A stretch of 64,000 nucleotides of DNA from Firm-04 sp045627405 (GCA_045627405.1 JAZQNP010000040.1:1-64000); one strand, 5' to 3'. Positions 44,507 through 53,306 are shown, numbered from the stretch's first letter. Numbers and translations are program-made. Notes: generated by a model from the sequence alone, not told the origin.

Positions 44507-44821
44507 ATGAAACACACCTGCCCGAACTGCGGGGAGAAATCGTTTACACCGCTGCAAAAAGCAATGTGCGGCGGCATGAGCAGCAGCGGAAAGCCCTGCC
44601 TGAAATGCGGGATCCGCTGTGTCAACGGCATTCCGTCGCTTGTAGTCAATTCTGTTCTGCGCCTGATTGCGGCGGTTATGATCTTTTATACCTATTTTAC
44701 TTATACCGAGCTGTCAGAGGTGCTTTATTTCGGCGTAATTCCGCTGCTGTTTGCGTTTTTGCTGGGGTTCCTTTTTGACATGTTCTTCGGGAAGATGGTC
44801 GTCGCAATCAAGAAGGCGTAA
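44507..44821 (+). CDS. Zinc-ribbon membrane protein, unknown
   Basis: 104 residues. N-terminal zinc ribbon from two CxxC pairs (CPNCGEKS and CLKCGIRC), then two hydrophobic helices (about 47-66 and 72-92). ATG 44507 has GGAGGA eight bases upstream; the longer in-frame reading from 44444 starts inside lepA without a ribosome site. It lies seven bases before hemW. Many Firmicutes carry such small zinc-ribbon membrane proteins; no function is assigned. Confidence 0.8.
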   Translation: MKHTCPNCGEKSFTPLQKAMCGGMSSSGKPCLKCGIRCVNGIPSLVVNSVLRLIAAVMIFYTYFTYTELSEVLYFGVIPLLFAFLLGFLFDMFFGKMVVAIKKA

Positions 44822-44827
44822 TCACGC

Positions 44828-45922
44828 ATGGCTGTCGGAATTTATATCCATGTACCGTTCTGCGCGAAAAAATGTCCGTACTGCGATTTCTATTCCCTGC
44901 CGTACCGAAAATCCAAAGCGGAATCCTATGTCGATGCGGTCTGTCGGAATATTCAGGCACAGCTTCCTGTGCAGACACCTGTGGACACTGTTTATTTTGG
45001 CGGCGGAACACCGTCTTTGCTGCCGCCGGACGCGATTTGGCGCATGATGCAGGCGGTTGCTGCGCAGGGCATCCTCTCGGCAGATGCGGAATGCACGCTC
45101 GAAGCAAATCCTTTGACTGTGACATCGGAGCGGCTCACAGCATGGCGTGCTGCGGGCATCAACCGCCTTTCGATCGGCGTGCAGTCCTTTCAGCCGCAGG
45201 TGCTGCAAATCCTCGGCAGGACACATTCTGCCGATCAGGCAAGGGCTGCCGTTGAGCGCGCGCAGGATGCCGGTTTTGAAAATATTTCCGTGGATCTGAT
45301 GCTGGGGCTTGTGCAGCAGGATGCTGCCATGCTGCATGAAGATCTGGAAACGGCAGTCTCGCTCTCGGTGCAGCATATTTCTGCGTATCTTCTGAAAATC
45401 GAGGCGCATACGCCTTTTGCGGAGCAGCCGCCGCAGCTTGCCGATGAGGACGAAACAGCGGAACGGTATTTGCAGATGCACAGTGAATTGACGGCACACG
45501 GCTTTCTGCACTATGAAATATCAAATTTTGCTCAGGCGGGATATGAGAGCCGGCACAACTGCAAATACTGGCGTTGTCAGCCGTATATCGGCATCGGACC
45601 GGGCGCGCATTCCTTCTGCGGGACAGAGCGCAGGGCTGTGCCGCGCGATCTGGATGCGTTCTGTGAACAAGAAACGCAGCCCTTTGTGACGACCGACCTG
45701 CAAGCGGGCGGAGAGGGAGAACGCATTTTGCTGGGACTTCGGCTTGCAGAGGGGATTTTGCTTTCTTCCCTGCCGGAGAGCGGCAGTCGTCTGCTGCAAA
45801 ACGCAAGGGGACTGATGCCGCAGTATGTGCGGCAGGACGGTGACCGTTTGTATATGACGCCGGAAGGGTGGCTGGTTTCCAATGCGGTGCTGGTCAGACT
45901 TCTGGACGGGATCGAACACTGA
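44828..45922 (+). CDS. hemW: Radical SAM heme chaperone HemW
   Basis: HemW-type radical SAM protein, long misnamed coproporphyrinogen dehydrogenase, which delivers heme or a related cofactor. 364 residues. The 4Fe-4S motif is CAKKCPYC near residues 12-19 within YIHVPFCAKKCPYCDFYS, followed by YFGGGTPSLLPP, NRLSIGVQSFQ and GHSADQA-like THSADQARAAVERAQDAGF. ATG 44828 follows the zinc-ribbon gene. In Firmicutes it commonly follows lepA, as here. Confidence 0.95.
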   Translation: MAVGIYIHVPFCAKKCPYCDFYSLPYRKSKAESYVDAVCRNIQAQLPVQTPVDTVYFGGGTPSLLPPDAIWRMMQAVAAQGILSADAECTLEANPLTVTSERLTAWRAAGINRLSIGVQSFQPQVLQILGRTHSADQARAAVERAQDAGFENISVDLMLGLVQQDAAMLHEDLETAVSLSVQHISAYLLKIEAHTPFAEQPPQLADEDETAERYLQMHSELTAHGFLHYEISNFAQAGYESRHNCKYWRCQPYIGIGPGAHSFCGTERRAVPRDLDAFCEQETQPFVTTDLQAGGEGERILLGLRLAEGILLSSLPESGSRLLQNARGLMPQYVRQDGDRLYMTPEGWLVSNAVLVRLLDGIEH

Positions 45923-45938
45923 AAAAGGGGCTGATTGT

Positions 45939-47102
45939 TTGGGACATATGTTGTATGCAGAGCTGAATCTGTTGTGCATTTTGATTCTGATGCTGCTTGC
46001 GGCAAAGCTCCGCTACGCGGATAAGTCTATTGAACGCTTCTTTCTGGTGACCCTGATGATCGGACAGAGCGGGATGTTTTTCTTTGATACAATCTGGGTT
46101 CTGACTGATTCCGTCAGAGATGTTCCTCCGGCACTCAATTACGGGCTGAATATCTGTTATTTTGCGTGTATGTCACTTTGTCCGTATCTCACACTGCGGT
46201 ATATCCGTCTGGCACTGACGGGGGATGTATTTCAGCGAAAAGAGAAGATTTTGCTCTGTCTGCCAGTGACACTTGTTACTCTGCTTGCATTTCTTTCGGT
46301 CTGGACAGGATGGGCGTTTTTGGTATCGGAACAGAATGTCTTTCAGCACGGACCGCTTTATGCCCTGATTTATATGCCGCCTCTGATTTATATGCTCGTG
46401 AATGCGGTGTGCGCACTGGTTTACGGCGCGCGCGGCAAACGCAGCGATATTTGGAAACGGGCGGTGTATTTTGCCATTATTATTGTGATGCCGGTGATTG
46501 CTGCGCTGGTGGATTTCTTCGTACCCGATGTCAATCTGGTCTGCGCGGTGATTACGATTTCCATGGTCTCGGTGATCTTTGACTACCAGCAGAGCAAGAT
46601 CACAAAGGATACGCTGACGCAGCTCAGCAACCGCTATGATCTGATGCTGTATCTGGAAGATCAGCTCGAAGTGCTGCCGGATCGGGCGGGGAATGAAGGC
46701 GGTTTGTATGTGATGTTTGCCGATGTCGATTATTTCAAGCGCATCAATGATACATACGGGCATCTGGAAGGGGATCACGCGCTCTGCCATGTTGCGGATG
46801 CGCTGCGGCATGTCTGTATTTTGTGCGGCGCATTTCCGGCACGCATCAGCGGCGATGAGTTTGTCGCGGTGTTTTCTGCATCCGATGACGTTGCGGCAGA
46901 TTGCTTCCGGCAGGAGGTCAAGGACGCTGTTTCCAGGGTCAGCGAGACACTGCCGTATACATTGGCTCTCAGTGCCGGTCTGACACGCTGCACACCCGAA
47001 GATAAATCGGATATTCCCGCGCTGCTCAACCGTGCCGATGCCGCGCTCTATGAAGAGAAGCATTCACGCCCCGTGGATTCGGACGCCGCCCAAAGAAGAT
47101 AA
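45939..47102 (+). CDS. Membrane diguanylate cyclase (GGDEF variant SGDEF)
   Basis: 387 residues. About six to seven hydrophobic segments fill residues 5-215, then a GGDEF domain from about 225 with FADVDYFKRINDTYGHLEGD and active-site SGDEF in RISGDEFVAVF. SGDEF is often still catalytic. No RxxD inhibitory motif is present (LCGA instead). The ribosome site AAAGGGG (45924-45930) best fits TTG 45939; ATG 45948 in the same frame is an alternative. Ligand unknown. Confidence 0.9.
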   Translation: MGHMLYAELNLLCILILMLLAAKLRYADKSIERFFLVTLMIGQSGMFFFDTIWVLTDSVRDVPPALNYGLNICYFACMSLCPYLTLRYIRLALTGDVFQRKEKILLCLPVTLVTLLAFLSVWTGWAFLVSEQNVFQHGPLYALIYMPPLIYMLVNAVCALVYGARGKRSDIWKRAVYFAIIIVMPVIAALVDFFVPDVNLVCAVITISMVSVIFDYQQSKITKDTLTQLSNRYDLMLYLEDQLEVLPDRAGNEGGLYVMFADVDYFKRINDTYGHLEGDHALCHVADALRHVCILCGAFPARISGDEFVAVFSASDDVAADCFRQEVKDAVSRVSETLPYTLALSAGLTRCTPEDKSDIPALLNRADAALYEEKHSRPVDSDAAQRR

Positions 47103-47106
47103 TGCA

Positions 47107-47141
47107 AAAGGGAGAGGATGCGTTTTGCATACTCTCCCTTT
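47107..47141. terminator. Possible terminator between the GGDEF gene and the DUF3592-like gene
   Basis: AAAGGGAGAG (47107-47116) pairs with CTCTCCCTTT (47132-47141) around a smaller ATGC/GCAT stem. T tracts are short on both strands. Confidence 0.5.
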
Positions 47142-47163
47142 GACCGTATTTTGTCCGGAATAC

Positions 47164-47192
47164 TTGCAATTTGATGCAGAATATGGTATACT
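47164..47192 (+). promoter_or_regulatory. Promoter firing into the convergent gene (antisense / galT)
   Basis: -35 TTGCAA (47164-47169), 17-base spacer, -10 TATACT (47187-47192), near-identical to the lepA promoter. The only plus-strand gene ahead is galT, 750 bases away, past the whole minus-strand gene. Confidence 0.6.
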
Positions 47193-47196
47193 GATT

Positions 47197-47802
47197 TCAG
47201 TGTACGGTATCTGAGATTTGTGCTGCGGGCTTTGGTTTGCTGCGGCGCATCAGCCGGAAAAGCAGCAGCACCAGCCCGATGGCTGTTGCACCGTCGCAGA
47301 GCGTGCCGCCGAAAGAGAGCAGCGGCTTTGCAGTTTTGAAGTCCACAACGCGTGTATCCGTGTCATCCGGATCATAATACATGGTCAGTGTTTCACCCTC
47401 GGCAAGCCCGCGGTTGATTGTGGAAGCGGCGGTTGTTCCAAGCCTGCTCTGTGCGGGTCTGTGCGGGTCATCTCCGTGCGGCGTGCCGCCTTGCGGATTT
47501 CCTTCCGGCGGATCACCCTCTGGCGGTGTGCCGTTCGGCGGATTATTCCCGGAATTGTTTTCGTCTATCGGTTCCAGCACGGCAATGACAATCTGTTCGC
47601 TGCGTGCAGACGGCTGCAAATCTGTGATGATCACGGTGACCGCAGTGTAATGATCCTGCGCATAGCGGAGTGTGTGCTGTTCGGAAACGCCGATCAACAG
47701 GATCAGCAGTCCGAACAAAAATGCCAGAATCAGCAGCAGGATACCGATGCCGTGAATGACCCGTGCAATTCTTTTCGCAATGCGATATTCCCTTTTTTTC
47801 AT
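47197..47802 (-). CDS. DUF3592-like membrane protein with a Pro/Gly/Asn-rich insert
   Basis: 201 residues. Two membrane helices (about 14-38 and 165-185) flank an outside domain that resembles DUF3592 in the segments YTAVTVIITDLQPS and GLAEGETLTMYYDPDDTDTRVVD. Between them is a low-complexity insert (about 80-115) with repeated PPEG/PNG/PHG units. Its promoter is on the minus strand at 47884-47856. Function unknown; DUF3592 proteins often sit in surface-gene neighbourhoods. Whole gene is antisense to a predicted plus-strand transcript. Confidence 0.75.
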   Translation of the reverse strand: MKKREYRIAKRIARVIHGIGILLLILAFLFGLLILLIGVSEQHTLRYAQDHYTAVTVIITDLQPSARSEQIVIAVLEPIDENNSGNNPPNGTPPEGDPPEGNPQGGTPHGDDPHRPAQSRLGTTAASTINRGLAEGETLTMYYDPDDTDTRVVDFKTAKPLLSFGGTLCDGATAIGLVLLLFRLMRRSKPKPAAQISDTVH

Positions 47803-47855
47803 TTCTTTTTCCTTTTTTATGGATGCTGCGGCGTTTTTATCATGCCGCTTGCTCC

Positions 47856-47884
47856 ATTATACCATATTTTTTTGAAATACGCAA
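47856..47884 (-). promoter_or_regulatory. Promoter of the DUF3592-like gene
   Basis: Minus strand: -35 TTGCGT (47884-47879), 17-base spacer, -10 TATAAT (47861-47856). Confidence 0.65.
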
Positions 47885-47907
47885 GTGCAAAAAACAATAC
47901 AGAACAG

Positions 47908-47931
47908 AAAGGAGTGCTCACAATCGTGAGC
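47908..47931 (+). promoter_or_regulatory. Hairpin between ribosome site and start of galT
   Basis: AAAGGAG (47908-47914) is 28 bases from ATG 47943. GCTCAC-AATC-GTGAGC (47916-47931) between them can fold, which cuts the effective spacing to about 12 bases. Confidence 0.45.
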
Positions 47932-47942
47932 CGGAAAATGCT

Positions 47943-49436
47943 ATGTTTGCAAAACCGCTGATTGACTATGCCGTTGCACAGAACCTGATTGTACAGGAGG
48001 ATGCCTGCTATCTGGAAAACCAGATGCTGGATCTTTTTCACGCAGATGCAGCCGAGGAGCTGCCTGTACCGGAGCTGCCGGAGTATCCGACGCTCGGCAA
48101 GCTGCTGGACGCCTACACGGAGATTGCGGTATCCCGCGGACTGCTGCCTGATGACGGCATTACGCAGCGGGATATGTTCGCAGCGCGGCTGATGGGTTTT
48201 TTTACGCCGCTGCCGTCGGCGGTCAATCTGGAATTTTCCATCCGCGGAATGCAGTCTGCAAAGCAATCGACCGATTGGTTTTATCATCTCTGCCTTGCCA
48301 ACGGCTATATTCAGAAAGAGCGGATCGCAAAGAATGTCTGCTGGGAGACCGAGACGGAATTCGGCACACTCGACATGACGATCAATCTCTCGAAGCCGGA
48401 AAAGGATCCGAAAGCGATCGCAGCGGCGGCGAAGGCAAAATCTGTTGCCTATCCGAAATGTCAGCTTTGCCGCGAGAACGAGGGCTATGCAGGCAGAGCC
48501 GATCATCCTGCACGGCAGAATCTGCGTGTTGTGCCGCTGCGCTTGCAGGGGGAGCCGTGGTTCTTCCAGTATTCGCCGTATGCCTATTACAATGAGCACT
48601 GCATTGTGCTGGATGCGCGGCATATTCCGATGAAGATTGACCGTGAATGCTTTGCACAGCTGCTGGATTTTGTTTCTCAGTTCCCGCATTATTTCATCGG
48701 CTCGAATGCCGATCTGCCGGTTGTCGGCGGCTCTATTCTCAGTCATGCGCATTTTCAGGGCGGCAGAGATACCTTTGCAATGGCAGAAGCGGAGGTCATG
48801 CAGCCGGTCACATTCAAAGGCTATGACGACATCGAATGCGGCATTGTCAAATGGGCAATGTCTGTGCTGCGGCTTCGCGGCGAGGACAGGGAACGCATCA
48901 CAGAGCTTGCAGAAAAGGTTCTGACTGCATGGCGCGGCTATTCCGATGAAGCGCGGCACATTATCGCATATACCGGTGACACGCCGCATCACACGATTAC
49001 GCCGATTGCGCGTTTCCGCGACGGAAAATATGAGCTTGATCTTGTCCTGCGCGACAATCATACAACAGAGGAGCATCCGCTCGGGCTCTATCATCCGCAT
49101 GCCGAGCTGCATCACATCAAGAAAGAGAATATCGGTCTGATCGAGGTCATGGGACGCGCCATTCTGCCCGCCCGCCTGAAAACGGAGCTGGAAGCCGTGC
49201 GGCAGTGGATTGTTGCAGGTCTGCCGGAAACGGATGACGAGGCAATCGTGAAGCACGAACTTTGGGTGCGTAAATTCATCGGCAATTATCCTGCTGATTC
49301 CGACTGGGAAGCGGTGCTGAAAGACGAGACCGGCAAGGTGTTTATGGAGGTTCTGATGCAGTGCGCGGTCTATCCGCAGACGGAGGACGGTGTTGCGGGA
49401 TTTATGCAGTTTATTTCTTCGGTTTCCGCAGATTAA
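47943..49436 (+). CDS. galT: UDP-glucose-hexose-1-phosphate uridylyltransferase, class II
   Basis: Leloir-pathway enzyme that swaps UMP between UDP-glucose and galactose-1-phosphate. 497 residues, matching the Gram-positive class II GalT and not the shorter class I. Residues 1-30 (DYAVAQNLIVQEDACYLEN) and SHAHFQGG near 263-270, with the HxHxQ nucleophile motif, are typical; class II lacks the zinc-binding set of class I. The start is ATG 47943, with the class II N-terminus intact. No galK or galE lies nearby. It would use galactose released from plant polysaccharides. Confidence 0.94.
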   Translation: MFAKPLIDYAVAQNLIVQEDACYLENQMLDLFHADAAEELPVPELPEYPTLGKLLDAYTEIAVSRGLLPDDGITQRDMFAARLMGFFTPLPSAVNLEFSIRGMQSAKQSTDWFYHLCLANGYIQKERIAKNVCWETETEFGTLDMTINLSKPEKDPKAIAAAAKAKSVAYPKCQLCRENEGYAGRADHPARQNLRVVPLRLQGEPWFFQYSPYAYYNEHCIVLDARHIPMKIDRECFAQLLDFVSQFPHYFIGSNADLPVVGGSILSHAHFQGGRDTFAMAEAEVMQPVTFKGYDDIECGIVKWAMSVLRLRGEDRERITELAEKVLTAWRGYSDEARHIIAYTGDTPHHTITPIARFRDGKYELDLVLRDNHTTEEHPLGLYHPHAELHHIKKENIGLIEVMGRAILPARLKTELEAVRQWIVAGLPETDDEAIVKHELWVRKFIGNYPADSDWEAVLKDETGKVFMEVLMQCAVYPQTEDGVAGFMQFISSVSAD

Positions 49437-49470
49437 AGAAAAGCGAAAGATGAAAAAGGGGGCTTTTGTC

Positions 49471-51144
49471 ATGAAGAAAAGGTATGGAACGGAGGCAGCG
49501 GTTTGTTTTGCAGTTTGTATGTCTGCTGTGCAGTTTCCGGTTTCCGCATCGGCTGCCGAAGCAGCGGTATATGTGCCGCTGAACCGTGACGGTGCGGTGT
49601 ATTCCGATCAGCAGGGGACGGCGTATGCCTCCTGCAACGACAAATATTATGACGCATGGATGGGCAGCGCAGGCAGCTATCTTGCCTACGATCTTTCAGA
49701 AGCCGCAGCCGGTGGTCAGATTGAACTGGTCTGGTATTCCGGCGCGTGGGGCAACTATGATTATACGGTTCTTCCCGAATCGCCGTATGCATCTCTTGCG
49801 GCATATACGATTGAAATAAACAAAAATCCGGGCGGCAGCTATCCGGAATACGGCTGGGAGCTTGCTGCTGCGGTCACCGGCTGCACGACACATTCCGGCG
49901 AGCATGTCATTGATTTTGAGGGCTATAACTGGGTACGGCTCACAGTCGATGAAACCCAGAACGGCACACAGGTCGGGCTGAATGTGGATATTCACGCACT
50001 GAATGACGGCGTGGTGGACAGCTGGATGTTTTACGGCGACAGCATCACTGCCTGCGGGATGACGACCTTCGGCACGGGAAACGGCAATTTTGCCGATTTG
50101 CTGCATGCAATCGACAGCCGGTTTTATCCCGCGCAGCAAAACGGCGGCATCGGCGGTATTATGAGTACACACGGCAGAGCGAACATCGACCGCTGGCTCT
50201 CGCAGTTTGCCGGAAAATATGTCAGCCTCGCCTACGGCACGAACGACTGCTGGGGAAATCAGACCGGTGCGGAGAAATATTACGAAAATACGGTATATAT
50301 GATTGAAGCGGCGCAGAAAGCCGGCAAGACGGTTGTGCTGCCGAAGATTCCGTATTCTCTGGAAACCGGAGTAGCAAGCTATGTTGAGGATTACAATGCG
50401 ATGATCGACCGGATTTATGCCGAGAACAGTGCCGTTATTGAAGGGCCCGATTTCTACGCATTTTTCAAGGAGCATCCGGAATATCTCAGCGGGGACGGCG
50501 TGCATCCGAACGAGGACGGCTACGGCGCGATGCGGCAGCTCTGGGCGGAAACCATGTATGAGGCGATCTACAAAAACCGTACGGCGGAGAGCTCCTCGCT
50601 TGCAGGCGATGTCAACGGAGACGGCAGCGTGTCGCTGGCGGATGCCGTTGCGCTGGCAAACTATCTGACAGCGCAGAGCAGCACGCTTCCTGTGTGGAAA
50701 AACGGCGATATGAACGGCGACGGAAAACTGAATGCTGTCGATCTGACGCTGCTGAAACAATCTTTGCTCGGTGATACGGATGCACGCATTGCCGCATGGC
50801 TTGCAAAAGGCGATTATCAGATCACTGTTGATTACAGTGCGTGGTCCGGAGAAGAGATCGACTGGTCTTTTGTGGCATCAGATCGCACACTTTCCTATCA
50901 TGTCGATACCGAAAACCGGATGATCACAGCCTATTATCCAAAGTCTGATCCTCGTACAGCCGGCGGCAGCGGAGAAAATACGGTTACAGTGACTATAACG
51001 AACCGTGCAAACGGTTTGAAGATGATGGAGACGTTGTTGACCTTTTATCCGTACATTTGCGATGATTCCGGTAAGCTGATTCTGCTTTCAGATCGTATGC
51101 TTTTGGCGTTGACTGAAAACAGTTCGATCAAATTCATTTCGTGA
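49471..51144 (+). CDS. Secreted SGNH/GDSL esterase with an internal dockerin
   Basis: 557 residues. Signal peptide about 1-29; residues 30-175 form a beta-rich domain with aromatic motifs (possible carbohydrate-binding module). An SGNH hydrolase follows: FYGDSIT with Ser191 (block I), YGTNDCW (Asn258, block III), and DGVHPNEDG with Asp342 and His345 (block V). A dockerin with two calcium loops (GDVNGDGSVSLADAV and GDMNGDGKLNAVDL) lies at 379-435, and a further 120-residue beta domain (436-557) is C-terminal to it. Esterase probably deacetylates plant polysaccharides (CE2/CE3-like). AAAGGGGGC precedes ATG 49471; first gene of a three-gene operon. Confidence 0.88.
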   Translation: MKKRYGTEAAVCFAVCMSAVQFPVSASAAEAAVYVPLNRDGAVYSDQQGTAYASCNDKYYDAWMGSAGSYLAYDLSEAAAGGQIELVWYSGAWGNYDYTVLPESPYASLAAYTIEINKNPGGSYPEYGWELAAAVTGCTTHSGEHVIDFEGYNWVRLTVDETQNGTQVGLNVDIHALNDGVVDSWMFYGDSITACGMTTFGTGNGNFADLLHAIDSRFYPAQQNGGIGGIMSTHGRANIDRWLSQFAGKYVSLAYGTNDCWGNQTGAEKYYENTVYMIEAAQKAGKTVVLPKIPYSLETGVASYVEDYNAMIDRIYAENSAVIEGPDFYAFFKEHPEYLSGDGVHPNEDGYGAMRQLWAETMYEAIYKNRTAESSSLAGDVNGDGSVSLADAVALANYLTAQSSTLPVWKNGDMNGDGKLNAVDLTLLKQSLLGDTDARIAAWLAKGDYQITVDYSAWSGEEIDWSFVASDRTLSYHVDTENRMITAYYPKSDPRTAGGSGENTVTVTITNRANGLKMMETLLTFYPYICDDSGKLILLSDRMLLALTENSSIKFIS

Positions 51145-51161
51145 TAAGCGGAGGATCATAC

Positions 51162-51581
51162 ATGAAGCGATTGAAGATTGCAGCAGTTTGTGCGGCATCG
51201 CTGCTTTTGACTGCATGTGCCGACGAGTCATCTGTGCCGCAGGAGATGCAGTATATCAAGACAAGTGTGACCTATACCACGCTCTGTGATATGTACAACA
51301 ATCCGGACAATTATCTCGGCGGCATCTATCATATTGTCGGAACGCTCTATCCTTCCACGGATGACGACGGAAACAAATTCTATTCTGTGTATGCATCGGT
51401 GCCGGGCGATGCCGATGAGGGCATCGGTCTGGAACTGGATTGGGATGATTTCAGCGGCATCGGGGACTATGATACAATCACAGTCGAGGGAACGCTGGAT
51501 TCGGAAAAAGGAACAGTAAACGGTGCAGCGGTTGAGTATCTGATTCTGCGCTGCACGATGGTTGAAAAAAGAGAAACATGA
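51162..51581 (+). CDS. Small lipoprotein, unknown
   Basis: 139 residues. Lipobox LLTAC with Cys19, then a beta-rich domain of about 110 residues (YLGGIYHIVGTLYPSTDDDG, IGLELDWDDFSGIGDYDTITVEGTL, ILRCTMVEK) that could be an OB-like fold. GGAGGA is correctly placed before ATG 51162; the stop is 11 bases from the CotH start. The name of the family is not known to me. Position between a dockerin esterase and a CotH lipoprotein suggests a cell-surface role. Confidence 0.75.
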   Translation: MKRLKIAAVCAASLLLTACADESSVPQEMQYIKTSVTYTTLCDMYNNPDNYLGGIYHIVGTLYPSTDDDGNKFYSVYASVPGDADEGIGLELDWDDFSGIGDYDTITVEGTLDSEKGTVNGAAVEYLILRCTMVEKRET

Positions 51582-51592
51582 AAGGAAATCGC

Positions 51593-53302
51593 ATGAATCT
51601 GAAACATTTTTCGGCATTCTGCCTGTCCGGTGTGATGCTGCTGAGCTTCTGCGGATGCAATGACAGCAGCAGTCTTGTCGATTCCGGCACGGAGCGCATC
51701 GCACAGACTGTCGATGCCATGCAGTTTACCGCAGACGGCGTCATTCAGACGGATCAGCGGTTTCTTGCCGATTATTCCCAGCTTGCCCTTTCTGCGCCGG
51801 AGGGGGCGGTCATTCGCTATACGCTGGACGGCAGTGTGCCGACAGAAAGCTCGGAACAGTATACCGAGCCGATCGTGCTGGAACAGTATGTCGGGGATTT
51901 TCCGAACTGCGCAGTGCTTCGCGCAAAAGCGTTTTTTGCGGATGGCACGGAGTCAGACACGGTGACGCAGACATTCTGGACTGCATTCGACATCAATGCA
52001 CGGTTCCACAATCTTGTAATCTCGGTCGTCGGTGATCCGGCGGAGATTACGGAAGGACCTGACGGCATCTTTTACGGCGAAAACGCAAAAAAACACGGCA
52101 GAGATTATGAGCGCGGAATCTCCGTGGAATTTGTCTCGGCAAATGGTGAGCTGCTGCTCGAACAGGACTGCGGCATGCGTGCGTTCGGAGCGGCATCGCG
52201 CATGGCATCGCTGAAATCCATGAAGCTCTTTGCGCGGAAATCCTATGATCCGGAACACGGCAAATTCGCCTATGACGGCTTTGGAACGGTCGGCGCAGAC
52301 GGCGAGGTGATTTCCAAGTACGACAAGCTCGTGCTGCGCAATGCCGGCAACGATTTCCAGTTTGCCTTTATCCGCGATGAGCTTTGTCAGGTGCTTGCAA
52401 AGGAAGCCGGATACAGCGATTATGAGGCGGTAAAGCCTGCGGTCATCTATCTCAACGGCAGCTACTACGGGCTTTACTGGGTTCATGAGGCGTACTGCGA
52501 TGATCTGCTTAAAGACAAGTACGGCGGCGGTGACGGCAAGTATGTGATTCTGGAAGGCAAGGAGCAGGAGAAAAATGTGCCGGAGGATGACGATGAGACC
52601 GCAGAAGCAGCAGAGGCGTTCAATACGCGGTATGAAGAGCTGATTTCGATGGATCTGACCGATGACGATGCCTATGCAGAAGTCTGCGCATTCCTTGACG
52701 TGGAAAACTATCTGGAATATTTTGCGTTCAATATTTACATCAACAACAACGACTGGCCGCAGAACAATCAGAAATGTTACCGGTATTATGCGGCGGACGG
52801 AGAGGCATACAGCACCGATTCCGACAGCCGCACAGACGGCAGATGGCGGTTCTACTATCACGATATGGATTACTCCACCGGTCTGTACGGTCAGGATGAG
52901 ACGATGGCAAATTACAACAATCTCGCCAAGATTCTGGATCCTTCCAGCGACCGCTATGCACCGCTTTTTGCAAAACTGACAGAGCGCGAAGACTGCCGCG
53001 CATATTTTATCAGCGAGATGAACCGCCTGATGAACGGCGTTCTTTCTGCGGACAGTCTGGGCGAAACGCTGGATACCATGATCTCGGAACGCTACATGGA
53101 GATGCTGCGGTATTTTGATTATCTGGAAGAGCTGAAAAAAACCGATGATTCCATCTGGATCTGGTACAATGAGTATCAGAACCGCGTGAACAATATCCGC
53201 AATTTTGCCAACGAACGCGCATCGTACATGCAGGACTATCTGGATGCTGCATTCCCGTCAGCAGCGGACACAGCCGATTCCGGGGAAGATCCATCCGAAT
53301 AA
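51593..53302 (+). CDS. CotH kinase-family lipoprotein
   Basis: 569 residues. Lipoprotein-type signal ending at SFCGC near residue 20-22, a beta-sandwich with YTLDGSVPTESSEQYTEPIVL (chitobiase C-terminal-like, about 60-120), then a CotH domain (about 145-540): ISVEFVSANGELLLEQDCGMRAFGAASR, KSMKLFARKSYD, NIYINNNDWPQNN and RWRFYYHDMDYSTG, the last with the conserved acidic residues of the secretory kinase-like fold. Extra acidic insert near 320-345. In spores CotH phosphorylates coat proteins; secreted relatives exist in fibre-degraders. AAAGGAAAT precedes ATG 51593. Confidence 0.88.
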   Translation: MNLKHFSAFCLSGVMLLSFCGCNDSSSLVDSGTERIAQTVDAMQFTADGVIQTDQRFLADYSQLALSAPEGAVIRYTLDGSVPTESSEQYTEPIVLEQYVGDFPNCAVLRAKAFFADGTESDTVTQTFWTAFDINARFHNLVISVVGDPAEITEGPDGIFYGENAKKHGRDYERGISVEFVSANGELLLEQDCGMRAFGAASRMASLKSMKLFARKSYDPEHGKFAYDGFGTVGADGEVISKYDKLVLRNAGNDFQFAFIRDELCQVLAKEAGYSDYEAVKPAVIYLNGSYYGLYWVHEAYCDDLLKDKYGGGDGKYVILEGKEQEKNVPEDDDETAEAAEAFNTRYEELISMDLTDDDAYAEVCAFLDVENYLEYFAFNIYINNNDWPQNNQKCYRYYAADGEAYSTDSDSRTDGRWRFYYHDMDYSTGLYGQDETMANYNNLAKILDPSSDRYAPLFAKLTEREDCRAYFISEMNRLMNGVLSADSLGETLDTMISERYMEMLRYFDYLEELKKTDDSIWIWYNEYQNRVNNIRNFANERASYMQDYLDAAFPSAADTADSGEDPSE

Positions 53303-53306
53303 GCGG

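Noticed and set aside
47763..47942. N-terminal extension of galT from the in-frame ATG at 47763
   Set aside because: It crosses the divergent promoter region of the DUF3592-like gene and does not resemble the class II GalT N-terminus.
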